From contig NZ_BJZQ01000014.1 in the NCBI RefSeq assembly GCF_007992115.1, forward strand, positions 27,959 through 91,958: DNA of 64,000 nucleotides. The letters run 5' to 3'. The number at the start of each line of letters is the position of its first letter. Position 1 is the stretch's first letter. Position numbers and translations under genes: made by a program. Below, one piece after another: positions 1-8,830 of the stretch. The DNA is from Aeromicrobium flavum (GTDB lineage Bacteria > Actinomycetota > Actinomycetes > Propionibacteriales > Nocardioidaceae). The notes below the pieces were generated by a model. It was not told where the DNA came from. It saw nothing but the letters and a program-made list of their open reading frames with translations, and did not search any database.

Positions 1-1342
1 CGAGTGGCTGCGCGAGCCCGACGACGTCAACACGATCGTGCCGCAGCTGTGGTCGGCCAACGTCAGCAAGGTCGACGGCGTCCTGACCGTGGCGGGCGAG
101 CCCGCCACGGACCTGGCGCAGGAGTTCGGCACGCCGCTGTACGTCGTGGACGAGGACGACTTCCGCTCGCGGGCCCGCGCCTTCAAGGCGGCGTTCCCCG
201 ACGCCGACGTCTTCTACGCCGGCAAGGCGTTCCTGTGCGTCGCCACCGCGCGCTGGATCGCCGAGGAGGGCCTCAACCTCGACGTCTGCACCGGGGGAGA
301 GCTGGCGGTCGCGCTCCGCGCCGGGTTCCCGCCCGCGCGCATCGGCCACCACGGCAACAACAAGTCCGTGGCCGAGCTGCGTCGCGCGCTCGAGGTCGGC
401 GTCGGCCGCATCGTCATCGACTCGTTCGAGGAGATCGAGCGGCTCGGTGCCCTCACGGCCGAGCTCGGCCTCCGCGCCCCGGTCATGGTGCGCGTCACGG
501 CCGGGGTCGAGGCGCACACCCACGAGTACATCTCGACGTCGCACGAGGACCAGAAGTTCGGCTTCTCGATCTCCGACGGGGCGGCGCTCGCCGCGGTCCG
601 CCGCGTGCTCGACACCGACGGGCTCGACTTCCTCGGCCTGCACTCGCACATCGGCTCGCAGATCTTCGTCTCCGACGGCTTCGAGGTCGCGGCGCGCCGG
701 GTGCTGCGGCTGCACGCGCAGATCGCCCGCGAGCTGGGCGTGACCGCGCCCGAGCTCGACCTCGGCGGCGGCTTCGGCATCGCCTACACCACGCAGGACG
801 ACCCCCGACCGGCCGAGGACCTCGGTCGCGAGATCGTCAAGATCGTCACCGACGAGTGCGGCGCCCTCGGGGTCGACGTCCCGCACCTGTCGATCGAGCC
901 CGGTCGCGCGATCGCCGGCCCGTCGACGTTCACGCTCTACGAGGTCGGCACGACGAAGGCCGTCGGCCTCGACGGCGGCGGCTCGCGCCTGTACGTCTCG
1001 GTCGACGGCGGGATGAGCGACAACATCCGGCCCGCGCTCTACGGCGCCGACTACTCGTGCACGCTCGCGTCCCGCGAGTCCGAGGCACGGCCCGTGCTGG
1101 CCCGCGTGGTGGGCAAGCATTGCGAGTCCGGCGACATCGTGGTGAAGTCCGAGTTCCTGCCCGGTGACATCGCCGCGGGCGACCTGCTGGCCGTGCCCGG
1201 CACCGGCGCCTACTGCCGCTCGCTGGCCAACAACTACAACCACGTCCCGCGCGCCGCGGTCGTGGCCGTGCGCGACGGCGAGGCCCGCCTCGTCCTGCGG
1301 CGCGAGACCGAGGACGACCTGCTGCGGCTCGACGTCGAATGA
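1..1342 (+). CDS. lysA: Diaminopimelate decarboxylase, 5' end outside window
   Basis: PLP enzyme that decarboxylates meso-diaminopimelate to L-lysine, the last step of lysine synthesis. The frame is open from base 2, reading EWLREPDDVN before PQLWSANVSKVDGVL, so the true start lies upstream and the protein is 5'-truncated by the window edge. Seen: the PLP lysine motif YAGKAF (Lys codon at 224-226), HHGNNKS, HIGSQI, the glycine-rich GGGFGIAY, EPGRAI and the C-terminal CESGD motif that supplies the active-site Cys from the partner subunit. This is the fold-type III decarboxylase family. In relatives the gene lies between argS and hom. Here an MFS gene separates lysA from hom. The TGA ends within a few bases of a MerR-type promoter. 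Confidence 0.95.
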   Translation, partial: EWLREPDDVNTIVPQLWSANVSKVDGVLTVAGEPATDLAQEFGTPLYVVDEDDFRSRARAFKAAFPDADVFYAGKAFLCVATARWIAEEGLNLDVCTGGELAVALRAGFPPARIGHHGNNKSVAELRRALEVGVGRIVIDSFEEIERLGALTAELGLRAPVMVRVTAGVEAHTHEYISTSHEDQKFGFSISDGAALAAVRRVLDTDGLDFLGLHSHIGSQIFVSDGFEVAARRVLRLHAQIARELGVTAPELDLGGGFGIAYTTQDDPRPAEDLGREIVKIVTDECGALGVDVPHLSIEPGRAIAGPSTFTLYEVGTTKAVGLDGGGSRLYVSVDGGMSDNIRPALYGADYSCTLASRESEARPVLARVVGKHCESGDIVVKSEFLPGDIAAGDLLAVPGTGAYCRSLANNYNHVPRAAVVAVRDGEARLVLRRETEDDLLRLDVE

Positions 1343-1348
1343 CGGGAC

Positions 1349-1379
1349 TTGACCTCAACACGGGTTGAGGTTGTTCGCT
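1349..1379 (+). promoter_or_regulatory. MerR/SoxR-type operator-promoter for the MFS gene
   Basis: TTGACC (1349-1354) serves as -35. Inside the spacer is a perfect 8-bp inverted repeat, ACCTCAAC-acgg-GTTGAGGT (1352-1371). The likely -10 (about 1374-1379) follows at 19-20 bp. An over-long spacer with the dyad between -35 and -10 is the hallmark of promoters activated by MerR-family regulators, and the half-site resembles SoxR-type CCTCAA. No merR gene is in the window, so the regulator must be elsewhere. The -10 itself (TTCGCT) is weak. Confidence 0.7.
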
Positions 1380-1405
1380 GGCATGAGCCCACCGAAGGAG
1401 AGCCC

Positions 1406-1450
1406 ATGTCCGTGCTGTGCCCGCACGTCACCGAAGGAGCCGCGTCGTGA
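1406..1450 (+). CDS. Candidate 14-residue leader peptide upstream of MFS gene
   Basis: A short frame, MSVLCPHVTEGAAS, begins at ATG 1406 behind a good Shine-Dalgarno (GAAGGAG, 1393-1399). It ends in a TGA that overlaps the GTG of the MFS gene (GTGA, 1447-1450). The second Shine-Dalgarno, for the MFS gene, lies inside it. The context ACCGAAGGAG occurs twice, at 1391 and 1430, so a small duplication may have made it. The arrangement would allow translational coupling. Whether the peptide matters is unknown. An accidental frame is possible. Confidence 0.4.
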   Translation: MSVLCPHVTEGAAS

Positions 1451-2790
1451 GCGTCGTCGTGCGTGAGCGCCTCTGGACCGGTCCGCAGGGGCTGGTCGTC
1501 GCCGGTGTCTTCGCCACCGCCTTCCTCTTCGCCTTCGAGGCGTACGCGATCGCGACGGCGCTCCCACTCGTGGCCGCCGACCTGGACGGCCTGTCGCTCG
1601 TCGGCGTGTCCTTCGCCGTCCTGCTCGCGGCGTCGGTCGTGACGATGACCGTCTCGGCGCCGTGGTGCGACCGCGAGGGCCCGACCGTCCCGCTGCTGAC
1701 GGGCGTCGCGGGGTTCGTGCTCGGCCTGGTCATCTCCGGGACCGCGCCGACGATGGAGCTCTTCGTCGTCGGGCGTGCCGTGCAGGGGCTCGGGTCGGGC
1801 CTGACGACGGTGGCGCTCTACGTGCTGGTCGGTCAGGCCTTCGCCGAGAGCATCCGCCCGCGCGTCTTCGTCGTGCTGACGTCCGCCTGGGTCCTTCCCG
1901 CGCTCGTGGGTCCGCCGATCGCGGGCTGGATCGCCGAGAACGCCGGCTGGCAGTGGGCCGTCCTCGGCGCGATCGTCCCGGCGCTGCTGGCCGCCGCGCT
2001 CCTCATGCCGGCGCTCGGCACGCCCGGCGCACACGCGGACGTGCGACTCCGCGCGAGGCCGGTGCTGCTGGCGGGGCTCGGCGCCCTCTCCGTCCTCGCC
2101 GTCAGCATCGCCGGCCAGCGAGGCTTCGCGGGCTGGTGGGCGCTCCTGCTCCTGGGGCTCGTCGTCGCCGTCCTCGCCGTCCCGCCGTTGTTGCCGCGCG
2201 GCACGTGGACCGGTCGCCGCGGCCTCCCCGCGGTGATCGCCACACGGGGCGTCGCCTCCCTGGCCTTCTTCGGGGTCGAGGCCTACCTGCCCCTCGCCCT
2301 GGTCGAGCACCGCGGCCTCACGCCGACGCAGGGCGGCATGTTCCTCACCGGTGGCGCGGTGCTGTGGTTCAGCGGCTCCTGGCTGGCCGCCAACGTCCCG
2401 GCGCTCGCCGACAAGCACCGCCGGGTCCGGATCGGCACCGGGCTGGTCGCGGTGGGCAGCCTGGCCGGCGTCCTGGTCCTGGTCGAGGCGCTGCCGCTCG
2501 TGGCGCTCGTGCTGCTGTGGCCGTTCGCGGGGCTCGGGATGGGCATGGCCATGTCGACGCTCTCGGTGCTGCTGCTCGAGACGGCGCCACCGGGGGAGCA
2601 CGGGGCGGCCAGCGCCGCGATGCAGACGAACGACGCGGTGGTCCAGGCGCTCGGGCTGGCGCTGGGCAGCGCGGTCTTCGCCGCGCTCCTGACCCGGTCC
2701 AGCGAGCAGGCCTTCGCCGCCGTGCTCGGCGTCGCGCCGATCGTGGCGCTCGGGGCCGTGGCGCTCAGCGGGCGCCTGCGCGAGCGCTGA
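1447..2790 (+). CDS. MFS multidrug-type exporter
   Basis: Integral membrane transporter of the major facilitator superfamily, 447 residues, with about 12-14 hydrophobic segments. Seen: the loop motif DREGPTVPLL after the second or third helix (motif A-like), GRAVQGLGSG, a helix-5 segment VLPALVGPPIAGWI like the antiporter motif C, and AGWQW. These fit a proton-drug antiporter, but the substrate cannot be read from sequence. GTG 1447 is chosen because GAAGGAG (1433-1439) lies 7 bases upstream; an in-frame GTG at 1417 lacks such a site. It sits between lysA and hom, which are usually adjacent in related genomes, and has its own MerR-type promoter, suggesting insertion and inducible expression. 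Confidence 0.85.
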   Translation: MSVVVRERLWTGPQGLVVAGVFATAFLFAFEAYAIATALPLVAADLDGLSLVGVSFAVLLAASVVTMTVSAPWCDREGPTVPLLTGVAGFVLGLVISGTAPTMELFVVGRAVQGLGSGLTTVALYVLVGQAFAESIRPRVFVVLTSAWVLPALVGPPIAGWIAENAGWQWAVLGAIVPALLAAALLMPALGTPGAHADVRLRARPVLLAGLGALSVLAVSIAGQRGFAGWWALLLLGLVVAVLAVPPLLPRGTWTGRRGLPAVIATRGVASLAFFGVEAYLPLALVEHRGLTPTQGGMFLTGGAVLWFSGSWLAANVPALADKHRRVRIGTGLVAVGSLAGVLVLVEALPLVALVLLWPFAGLGMGMAMSTLSVLLLETAPPGEHGAASAAMQTNDAVVQALGLALGSAVFAALLTRSSEQAFAAVLGVAPIVALGAVALSGRLRER

Positions 2791-2791
2791 G

Positions 2792-2836
2792 CGGGAGGGC
2801 CCGACGGAACCACTCGACCCTCCCGTCCCGCCTTTT
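2792..2836 (+). terminator. Likely intrinsic terminator after MFS gene
   Basis: CGGGAGGG (2792-2799) pairs perfectly with CCCTCCCG (2818-2825) over an 18-base loop, followed shortly by a short T run (CCTTTT, 2831-2836). It would separate the inducible MFS transcript from hom. Confidence 0.5.
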
Positions 2837-2868
2837 CCGCCCCGGGGCCGGGGGAGTCCGGCGGCCGA

Positions 2869-2880
2869 TAGGCTGACCCG
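2869..2880 (+). promoter_or_regulatory. Leaderless -10 box for hom
   Basis: TAGGCT (2869-2874) followed by 6 bases and then the GTG at 2881. The expected transcription start coincides with the start codon. No convincing -35 is visible. Confidence 0.6.
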
Positions 2881-4203
2881 GTGACCACGCCCTCGCCCGA
2901 GGCTCCCGCGGGAGTCCGTCCGATCCGCATCGCAATGCTCGGCTGCGGTGTCGTCGGCACCGAGGTCGCCCGCTTCCTCGTGCGCGACGCCGAGGAACTC
3001 GGCCGTCGCGTGGGTGCGCCCGTCGAGCTCGTCGGCATCGCCGTCCGCCGCCTCGAGCGCACGCGCGACCTCGACCTACCCGCCGACCTGTTCACGACCG
3101 ACGCCCTCGGCCTGGTGTCGCGCGGCGACCTCGACGTCGTCATCGAGGTCATCGGCGGCATCGAGCCGGCCCGCGAGCTCATCCTCGCCGCGCTCGAGAA
3201 CGGCGCGTCGGTCGTCACGGCCAACAAGGCCCTGCTCGCCGAGGACGGCGACACGCTCTACGAGGCCGCGGTCAAGGCCGAGCGCGACCTCTACTACGAG
3301 GCCGCCGTGGCCGGCGCCATCCCGATCGTCCGCCCGCTGCGCGAGTCGCTCGCCGGCGACCGGGTCGAGCGCGTGCTGGGCATCGTCAACGGCACCACCA
3401 ACTTCGTCCTCGACGCCATGACCACCACCGGGGCCAGCTTCGACGAGGCCCTCGAGGACGCTCAGCGCCTCGGGTTCGCCGAGGCCGATCCCACCGCCGA
3501 CGTCGAGGGCTTCGACGCTGCCGCGAAGGCCGCGATCCTGGCCGGGCTGGCGTTCCACACCCGCGTCACGATCGGCGACGTCCACCGCGAGGGGATCACC
3601 GAGGTCACCGCGGCCGACGTCCGGTCGGCCAGCGAGATGGGCTGCGTCGTCAAGCTGCTCGCGATCTGCGAGATCAACCAGGACGGCACGGCCGTGTCCG
3701 CGCGCGTGCACCCGGCGATGATCCCCGACTCCCACCCGCTGGCGAGCGTCCGCGGCGCCTACAACGCCGTCTTCGTCGAGAGCGAGGCCGCCGGCCAGCT
3801 CATGTTCTACGGCCCGGGCGCCGGCGGCTCGCCGACGGCCAGCGCCGTCCTGGGCGACGTCGTCACCGTGGCCCGCCACCGCGTCGACGGGGTCTTCGGC
3901 CCCGGCGAGACCGCGCATGCCCAGGTCGAGGTGCTGCCGATCGGCCGCGCCCGCACCCGCTACCACGTCGCGATCGACGTCGACGACCGTCCGGGCGTCC
4001 TGTCCGCGGTGGCGCAGGCGTTCGCGGTCCACGACGTCTCGATCAAGACGGTCCGCCAGGAGGGCCGCGGCGACGACGCCCAGCTCGTCGTCGTCACCCA
4101 CGAGGCCGAGGATGCCGCCCTGGCAGCCACCGTCGGACAGCTCCGTGAGCTGGACATGGTGCGCGGGGTGTCGTCGGTCATGCGAGTCGAAGGAGTGTCG
4201 TGA
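2881..4203 (+). CDS. hom: Homoserine dehydrogenase
   Basis: Reduces aspartate semialdehyde to homoserine with NAD(P)H, the branch point to threonine and methionine. 440 residues, the usual actinobacterial length. Seen: N-terminal Rossmann motif [15 protein letters not shown] (about residues 19-33), [13 protein letters not shown], the catalytic-domain signature [14 protein letters not shown] and a C-terminal ACT domain (about 355-440, starting [15 protein letters not shown]). The ACT domain in this family mediates threonine feedback inhibition. The GTG start at 2881 fits a leaderless transcript. The stop overlaps the thrC start, so hom-thrC-thrB form one operon with touching genes. Confidence 0.95.
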   Translation: MTTPSPEAPAGVRPIRIAMLGCGVVGTEVARFLVRDAEELGRRVGAPVELVGIAVRRLERTRDLDLPADLFTTDALGLVSRGDLDVVIEVIGGIEPARELILAALENGASVVTANKALLAEDGDTLYEAAVKAERDLYYEAAVAGAIPIVRPLRESLAGDRVERVLGIVNGTTNFVLDAMTTTGASFDEALEDAQRLGFAEADPTADVEGFDAAAKAAILAGLAFHTRVTIGDVHREGITEVTAADVRSASEMGCVVKLLAICEINQDGTAVSARVHPAMIPDSHPLASVRGAYNAVFVESEAAGQLMFYGPGAGGSPTASAVLGDVVTVARHRVDGVFGPGETAHAQVEVLPIGRARTRYHVAIDVDDRPGVLSAVAQAFAVHDVSIKTVRQEGRGDDAQLVVVTHEAEDAALAATVGQLRELDMVRGVSSVMRVEGVS

Positions 4204-5267
4204 TGGCCAGCCCGTGGCGTGGAGTCATCCAGGAGTACCGGGACCGCATCCCGCTCGAGCCGGGCGCGACCGTCGTGTCGCTCGGCGAGGGTGGCACCCC
4301 GTTGATCCACTCGTCCTGGCTGTCCGGGATCGTGGGCGGCGACGTCTGGGTCAAGGTCGAGGGCGACAACCCCACCGGCTCCTTCAAGGACCGGGGGATG
4401 ACCACGGCGATCTCCGCGGCGGTCGCCGAGGGTGCCAAGGCCGTCGTGTGCGCCTCGACCGGCAACACCTCGGCGTCGATGACGGCGTACGCGGCCCGCG
4501 CGGGCCTGACGCCCATCGTGCTCGTCCCGCAGGGCAAGATCGCCGCGGGCAAGATGGCCCAGGCCGTCATGCACGGCGGCGACATCATCCAGGTGCGCGG
4601 CAACTTCGACGACTGCCTGAACATGTCGCGCGGCCTCGCCAAGGAGTACCCGGTCGCCCTGGTCAACTCGGTCAACCCGATGCGCCTGGAGGGCCAGAAG
4701 ACCGCCGCGTTCGAGATCGTCGACGTCCTCGGTCGCGCTCCCGACGTCCACGTGCTCCCGGTCGGCAACGCCGGCAACATCAGCGCGTACTGGAAGGGCT
4801 TCGTCGAGTACCACGAGTCGGGCGACGCCTCGTCGCGCCCGCAGATGTGGGGCTTCCAGGCCGCCGGTGCCGCGCCGCTCGTGCGCGGCGAGGTCGTGCC
4901 CGACCCCGAGACGATCGCCACGGCCATCCGCATCGGCAACCCGGCCTCGTGGACCCTCGCCGAGAACGCGCGCGACGAGTCCGGCGGCCGCATCGATGCC
5001 GTCACCGACGAGCAGATCCTGCACGCCCAGCGAGAGCTCGGCCGGCACGAGGGCATCTTCGTCGAGCCGGCCTCCGCTGCCGGTGTCGCGGGCCTCCTCG
5101 CGGCCGTCGCGGCGGGCGAGGTGCCGACGGGGCTGACGATCACGATCACCGTCACGGGCCACGGCCTCAAGGACATCGACACGCCGCTGTCGCAGATCGG
5201 CTCCATCGTCGACACCGTCGTCGACGCGGACGTCCACGCCGCGGCCGAGGCCGCCGGCCTCGCATGA
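4203..5267 (+). CDS. thrC: Threonine synthase
   Basis: PLP enzyme converting O-phosphohomoserine to threonine. 354 residues, the short (class II-like) form. Seen: PLP-lysine motif [11 protein letters not shown] (about residues 57-67), [11 protein letters not shown] and the phosphate-binding run [14 protein letters not shown] 4203 is chosen over an in-frame GTG at 4200 because GAAGGAG (4189-4195) is 7 bases before the ATG and only 4 before the GTG. The ATG shares a base with the hom stop (TGATG), and the thrC stop shares bases with the thrB start (ATGA), implying coupled translation of the three threonine genes. Confidence 0.95.
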   Translation: MASPWRGVIQEYRDRIPLEPGATVVSLGEGGTPLIHSSWLSGIVGGDVWVKVEGDNPTGSFKDRGMTTAISAAVAEGAKAVVCASTGNTSASMTAYAARAGLTPIVLVPQGKIAAGKMAQAVMHGGDIIQVRGNFDDCLNMSRGLAKEYPVALVNSVNPMRLEGQKTAAFEIVDVLGRAPDVHVLPVGNAGNISAYWKGFVEYHESGDASSRPQMWGFQAAGAAPLVRGEVVPDPETIATAIRIGNPASWTLAENARDESGGRIDAVTDEQILHAQRELGRHEGIFVEPASAAGVAGLLAAVAAGEVPTGLTITITVTGHGLKDIDTPLSQIGSIVDTVVDADVHAAAEAAGLA

Positions 5268-6142
5268 CGTTCGTCGACGGGCCCGTCACCGTCCGGGTGC
5301 CGGCCACCAGTGCCAACCTCGGGCCCGGCTTCGACTCGCTCGGCCTCGCGCTGACCTGGTACGACGAGGTCACGGCCGAGGTCACGGGCTCGGGACTCGT
5401 CTTCGACATCGAGGGCGAGGGCGCCGACGAGGTGCCCCGCGACGAGACGCACCTGCTGTACCGCGCGATGGACGCCGCGTTCGACCTGCTGGCCGAGCGG
5501 CCCGCCGGGCTGCGCCTGACCTGCCGCAACACGATCCCGCACGGCCGCGGCCTGGGCTCCTCGGCCGCCGTGATCGCCGCGGGCGTGGTCCTGGCCCGGG
5601 CGCTCGTCGTCGGCGGTGACGACCGCATGGACGACCGCACCATGTTCGGCCTCGCGACCGATCTCGAGGGCCATCCCGACAACGTCGCGCCGGCCCTGTT
5701 CGGCGGCTTCACGATCTCGTGGGTCGACGGTGCGGCGGCCGAGACGCTGCGCCTGGACGTCGAGTCCGACCTCACCGTCTTCGTGCCGCCCGAGCCGGTG
5801 GCCACCTCGCTGGCCCGCGGGCTGCTGCCCGCGACGGTGCCGCACGCCGACGCCTCGTTCAACGCGGGCCGGGCGGCGCTGCTGGTCGCGGCCCTGACGA
5901 CCGCACCCGAGCGGCTGATCTCGGCCACCGAGGACCGGCTGCACCAGACCTACCGTGCCGAGGCGATGCCCGACTCCTACAAGCTCGTGCGTCAGCTGCG
6001 CGTCGAGGGCGTGCCGGCGGTCGTGTCCGGAGCCGGTCCGACGGTGCTCGCGTTCGCGGGTGGGCTGGAGGCCTGGACCCCCCGCGGATGGCTGCATCGC
6101 GAACTGCGCGTGTCGCCCCGCGGTGCTGACATCGTGCCGTGA
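5264..6142 (+). CDS. thrB: Homoserine kinase
   Basis: GHMP-family kinase that phosphorylates homoserine with ATP, making the substrate of ThrC. 292 residues. Seen: N-terminal [21 protein letters not shown], the ATP loop [16 protein letters not shown] (about residues 92-107), and the C-terminal GHMP motif [11 protein letters not shown]. The start ATG 5264 overlaps the thrC stop as ATGA. The frame is open far upstream, but conservation begins here. It is the last gene of the hom-thrC-thrB operon. The rho promoter begins inside its last codons. Confidence 0.95.
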   Translation: MTFVDGPVTVRVPATSANLGPGFDSLGLALTWYDEVTAEVTGSGLVFDIEGEGADEVPRDETHLLYRAMDAAFDLLAERPAGLRLTCRNTIPHGRGLGSSAAVIAAGVVLARALVVGGDDRMDDRTMFGLATDLEGHPDNVAPALFGGFTISWVDGAAAETLRLDVESDLTVFVPPEPVATSLARGLLPATVPHADASFNAGRAALLVAALTTAPERLISATEDRLHQTYRAEAMPDSYKLVRQLRVEGVPAVVSGAGPTVLAFAGGLEAWTPRGWLHRELRVSPRGADIVP

Positions 6143-6156
6143 CTGCGTGCTAGGCT
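6126..6156 (+). promoter_or_regulatory. Promoter for rho
   Basis: CTGACA (6126-6131, one mismatch to TTGACA), a 19-bp spacer and TAGGCT (6151-6156). The -35 lies within the end of thrB. Start of transcription would be near 6163, giving a leader of about 130 nt before rho. Confidence 0.5.
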
Positions 6157-6204
6157 GACGAGGTCGGAGTCGAGTTTCTCTCCCCGGCACCATGCCACTT
6201 CTGA

Positions 6205-6221
6205 GCCCGTCGGATACGGGC
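6205..6221 (+). other. Hairpin in rho leader
   Basis: GCCCGT (6205-6210), loop CGGAT, ACGGGC (6216-6221): a perfect 6-bp stem in the middle of the long rho leader. Rho genes are autoregulated in other bacteria, and the leader is where that usually acts. A role for this hairpin is inference. Confidence 0.35.
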
Positions 6222-6294
6222 GATCCTGAACGCGACGTCGGCAATCCCGACCAGTGCGGAACCAGGAAACGTGGCCTCCCGATAAGGACAACGT

Positions 6295-8247
6295 GTGACG
6301 GAATCAACCACGGTCGATCCCACTCCCGCGGACGGCGCCGACCAGGCCCCCGCGAAGGCTCCCCGCAAGTCCGGGGGTGCGCTGGGCGGAAAGGTGATCG
6401 CCGAGCTCCAGGAGATCGCCGCCGGCCTCGGCATCGAGGGCGCCGCCAAGATGCGCAAGGGCCAGCTGATCGACGCGATCAAGACCGCGCGTGGCGAGTC
6501 CAAGCCCGCCGAGGCGCCCCGCGCCAGCCAGGACACCCTGCCCGAGGCGCCGGCCGAGGCGCCCGCGCCGGTCGAGGCGTCCGCCCCCAAGGCCCGCAAG
6601 CGCCCGGCCCGCGCCAGTCGCGCCGCCGGCGCCCCCAAGTCCACCGCTCCGGTCGAGAAGGTCGAGCAGGCCGAGGTCGAGGCCCCGCAGGCTCCCGCCG
6701 CGTCCGAGTCGTCCGACCAGGGCGAGCCGCGTCGCGAGCGCACGCCGAAGCAGGACGACAAGGGTCAGAGCGACCGCTCGCAGGACGAGAAGCAGGGCGA
6801 CAGGTCGCAGGGCGAGCGCCGCGAGCGCGAGTCCGGCGACCGTGAGGGCCGCAACCAGAACCGCGGCCAGGGCAACCAGGGCCGCAACCAGGAGCGTGGC
6901 CAGGGCAACCAGGACCGCACCCAGGAGCGTGGCCAGGGCAACCAGGACCGCAACCAGGACCGCAACCAGGACCGCAACCAGGGCAACCAGAACCGCACCC
7001 AGGACGAGGACGGCGGACGCCGCCGCAACCGTCGTGGTCGCAACCGCAGCACCGGCATCGGCGGCGGCCGTGGCCTCGAGGACAACCCCACCTTCACCGA
7101 GGACGACGTCCTGGTGCCGGCCGCGGGCATCCTCGACATCCACGACAACTACGCGTTCGTGCGCACCACCGGCTACCTGCCGAGCGAGAACGACGTCTAC
7201 GTCTCGATGTCGCTCGTGCGCAAGCTCGGCCTGCGTCGCGGTGACGCGATCACCGGCCAGGTGCGCCAGCCCCGCGAGGGCGAGCGCAAGGAGAAGTTCA
7301 ACCCGATGGTCAAGGTCGACTCGGTCAACGGGTCCGACGCCGAGGAGTCCAAGCGTCGCGTCGACTTCTCCAAGCTGACGCCGCTGTACCCCTCCGAGCG
7401 CCTGCGCCTCGAGGGCCAGGCCAGTGGCCTGACCGGTCGCGTCATCGACTTGGTCTCGCCGATCGGCAAGGGCCAGCGTGGCCTCATCGTCTCGCCGCCC
7501 AAGGCCGGCAAGACGATGGTCATGCAGCAGATCGCGAACGCCATCACCGAGAACAACCCCGAGTGCCACCTGATGATCGTCCTGGTGGACGAGCGTCCGG
7601 AGGAGGTCACCGACTTCCAGCGCACCGTCAAGGGCGAGGTCATCGCGTCCACGTTCGACCGCCCGGCGTCCGACCACACCACCGTGGCCGAGCTGGCGAT
7701 CGAGCGCGCCAAGCGGCTGGTCGAGCTGGGTCACGACGTCGTCGTGCTGCTCGACGGCATCACGCGCCTGGGCCGTGCCTACAACCTGGCGGCTCCGGCG
7801 TCCGGCCGGATCATGTCCGGCGGTGTCGACTCCTCGGCGCTGTACCCGCCCAAGAAGTTCTTCGGCGCGGCGCGCAACATCGAGGACGGCGGCTCGCTGA
7901 CCATCCTGGCCACCGCGCTGATCGAGACCGGCTCGCGCATGGACGAGGTGATCTTCGAGGAGTTCAAGGGCACCGGCAACTGGGAGCTGCGCCTGCGTCG
8001 CGAGTTCGCCGACAAGCGCATCTTCCCCGCGATCGACGTCGACGCCTCGAGCACGCGCCGTGAGGAGCTGCTCATGGCCCGCGACGAGCTCGCCATCGTG
8101 TGGAAGCTGCGCCGGCTGCTCTCGGGCCTCGACGGCCAGCAGGGCCTCGAGCTCATCCTGGGCAAGCTCAAGAAGACGCAGAACAACGTCGAGTTCCTCA
8201 TGGAGATCAACAAGACGATGCCCGGCGGCGCCAACGACGGCAGCTGA
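6295..8247 (+). CDS. rho: Transcription termination factor Rho
   Basis: Hexameric RNA-dependent ATPase that ends transcription. 650 residues, against about 420 in E. coli, because of the long N-terminal insertion seen in actinobacterial Rho. Domains: Rho_N helical domain (about 20-70), a low-complexity basic Arg/Asn/Gln/Gly region (about 180-255), the cold-shock-like RNA-binding domain (about 265-340, DNYAFVRTTGYLPSENDVYV), then the RecA-like ATPase with Walker A PPKAGKT (about 401-407), LVDERPEEVTDF and the R-loop region GRIMSGGVD. The GTG 6295 follows AAGGA at a workable distance. A GTG two bases earlier runs straight into TGA. A strong hairpin follows the stop. Confidence 0.97.
   Translation: MTESTTVDPTPADGADQAPAKAPRKSGGALGGKVIAELQEIAAGLGIEGAAKMRKGQLIDAIKTARGESKPAEAPRASQDTLPEAPAEAPAPVEASAPKARKRPARASRAAGAPKSTAPVEKVEQAEVEAPQAPAASESSDQGEPRRERTPKQDDKGQSDRSQDEKQGDRSQGERRERESGDREGRNQNRGQGNQGRNQERGQGNQDRTQERGQGNQDRNQDRNQDRNQGNQNRTQDEDGGRRRNRRGRNRSTGIGGGRGLEDNPTFTEDDVLVPAAGILDIHDNYAFVRTTGYLPSENDVYVSMSLVRKLGLRRGDAITGQVRQPREGERKEKFNPMVKVDSVNGSDAEESKRRVDFSKLTPLYPSERLRLEGQASGLTGRVIDLVSPIGKGQRGLIVSPPKAGKTMVMQQIANAITENNPECHLMIVLVDERPEEVTDFQRTVKGEVIASTFDRPASDHTTVAELAIERAKRLVELGHDVVVLLDGITRLGRAYNLAAPASGRIMSGGVDSSALYPPKKFFGAARNIEDGGSLTILATALIETGSRMDEVIFEEFKGTGNWELRLRREFADKRIFPAIDVDASSTRREELLMARDELAIVWKLRRLLSGLDGQQGLELILGKLKKTQNNVEFLMEINKTMPGGANDGS
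6849..7001 (+). repeat. In-frame tandem repeats in rho N-terminal region
   Basis: The low-complexity part of rho has a 33-nt unit twice (residues ERGQGNQDRTQ then ERGQGNQDRNQ), followed by three 12-nt units (DRNQ, near 6946-6981) and degenerate copies before and after. All units are multiples of three, so copy number can vary without frameshift. The repeat-rich segment is probably disordered. Confidence 0.85.
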
Positions 8248-8268
8248 CGCACCGCCTGCACGAACCAC

Positions 8269-8303
8269 GACCGGCCCGGCCCCGACAGGGGACCGGGCCG
8301 GTC
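8269..8303 (+). terminator. Hairpin after rho
   Basis: GACCGGCCCGG (8269-8279) pairs perfectly with CCGGGCCGGTC (8293-8303). An inner CCCC/GGGG pair (8280-8283, 8288-8291) closes a GACA loop. No U tract follows, as is common for actinobacterial terminators. Confidence 0.6.
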
Positions 8304-8329
8304 GCGTTCGCTCGGTCGGGACTCCCGGG

Positions 8330-8341
8330 TAGCCTCGCCGC
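8330..8341 (+). promoter_or_regulatory. Leaderless -10 box for the peroxidase gene
   Basis: TAGCCT (8330-8335), then 6 bases, then ATG 8342. No ribosome binding site is seen. Confidence 0.55.
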
Positions 8342-8824
8342 ATGACCACCGCCTGGGACTTCACCGCCACGACCATCGACGGCCTCGACCAGCACCTGGC
8401 CGACTACCGCGGCAAGGTGGCGCTCGTCGTCAACACCGCCTCCCAGTGCGGCTTCACGCCCCAGTACGGGCCCCTGCAGGAGCTCTACGACACCTACGCC
8501 GAGCGCGGCTTCGTGGTGCTGGGCTTCCCGTGCGACCAGTTCGGTGGCCAAGAGCCCGGCGCCGAGGACGAGATCGCCACGTTCTGCGAGTCGCAGTTCG
8601 GCGTCCAGTTCCCGATGTTCTCGAAGGTCGACGTCAACGGGTCGGGCGCGCACCCGCTGTTCCAGTGGCTCAAGAGCGAGAAGAAGGGCATCCTCGGGGG
8701 CGCCATCAAGTGGAACTTCACCAAGTTCCTCGTCGACCCCGACGGCAACGTGGTGAAGCGCTACGGCTCCACGACCAGCCCGAAGGACATCGCCGCCGAC
8801 ATCGAGGCGCTGCTTCCGGGCTGA
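8342..8824 (+). CDS. Glutathione peroxidase family protein (Cys type)
   Basis: Thiol peroxidase of the GPx fold, 160 residues, cytosolic (no signal peptide). Peroxidatic Cys36 is in NTASQCGFT, where selenoproteins carry selenocysteine. Gln70 (QFGGQEPG), Trp124 and Asn125 (KWNFTKF) complete the GPx tetrad. Cys64 (FPCDQF) and Cys82 may serve as resolving cysteines. Actinobacteria generally lack glutathione, so the reductant is more likely thioredoxin or mycothiol-linked; that is inference. The gene is monocistronic between the rho terminator and a convergent membrane-protein gene. Confidence 0.88.
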   Translation: MTTAWDFTATTIDGLDQHLADYRGKVALVVNTASQCGFTPQYGPLQELYDTYAERGFVVLGFPCDQFGGQEPGAEDEIATFCESQFGVQFPMFSKVDVNGSGAHPLFQWLKSEKKGILGGAIKWNFTKFLVDPDGNVVKRYGSTTSPKDIAADIEALLPG

Positions 8825-8830
8825 GCCGGC

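Noticed and set aside
6849..7001. Short tandem repeats resembling a CRISPR-like array
   Set aside because: Units are contiguous, have no spacers, and translate in frame as part of Rho.
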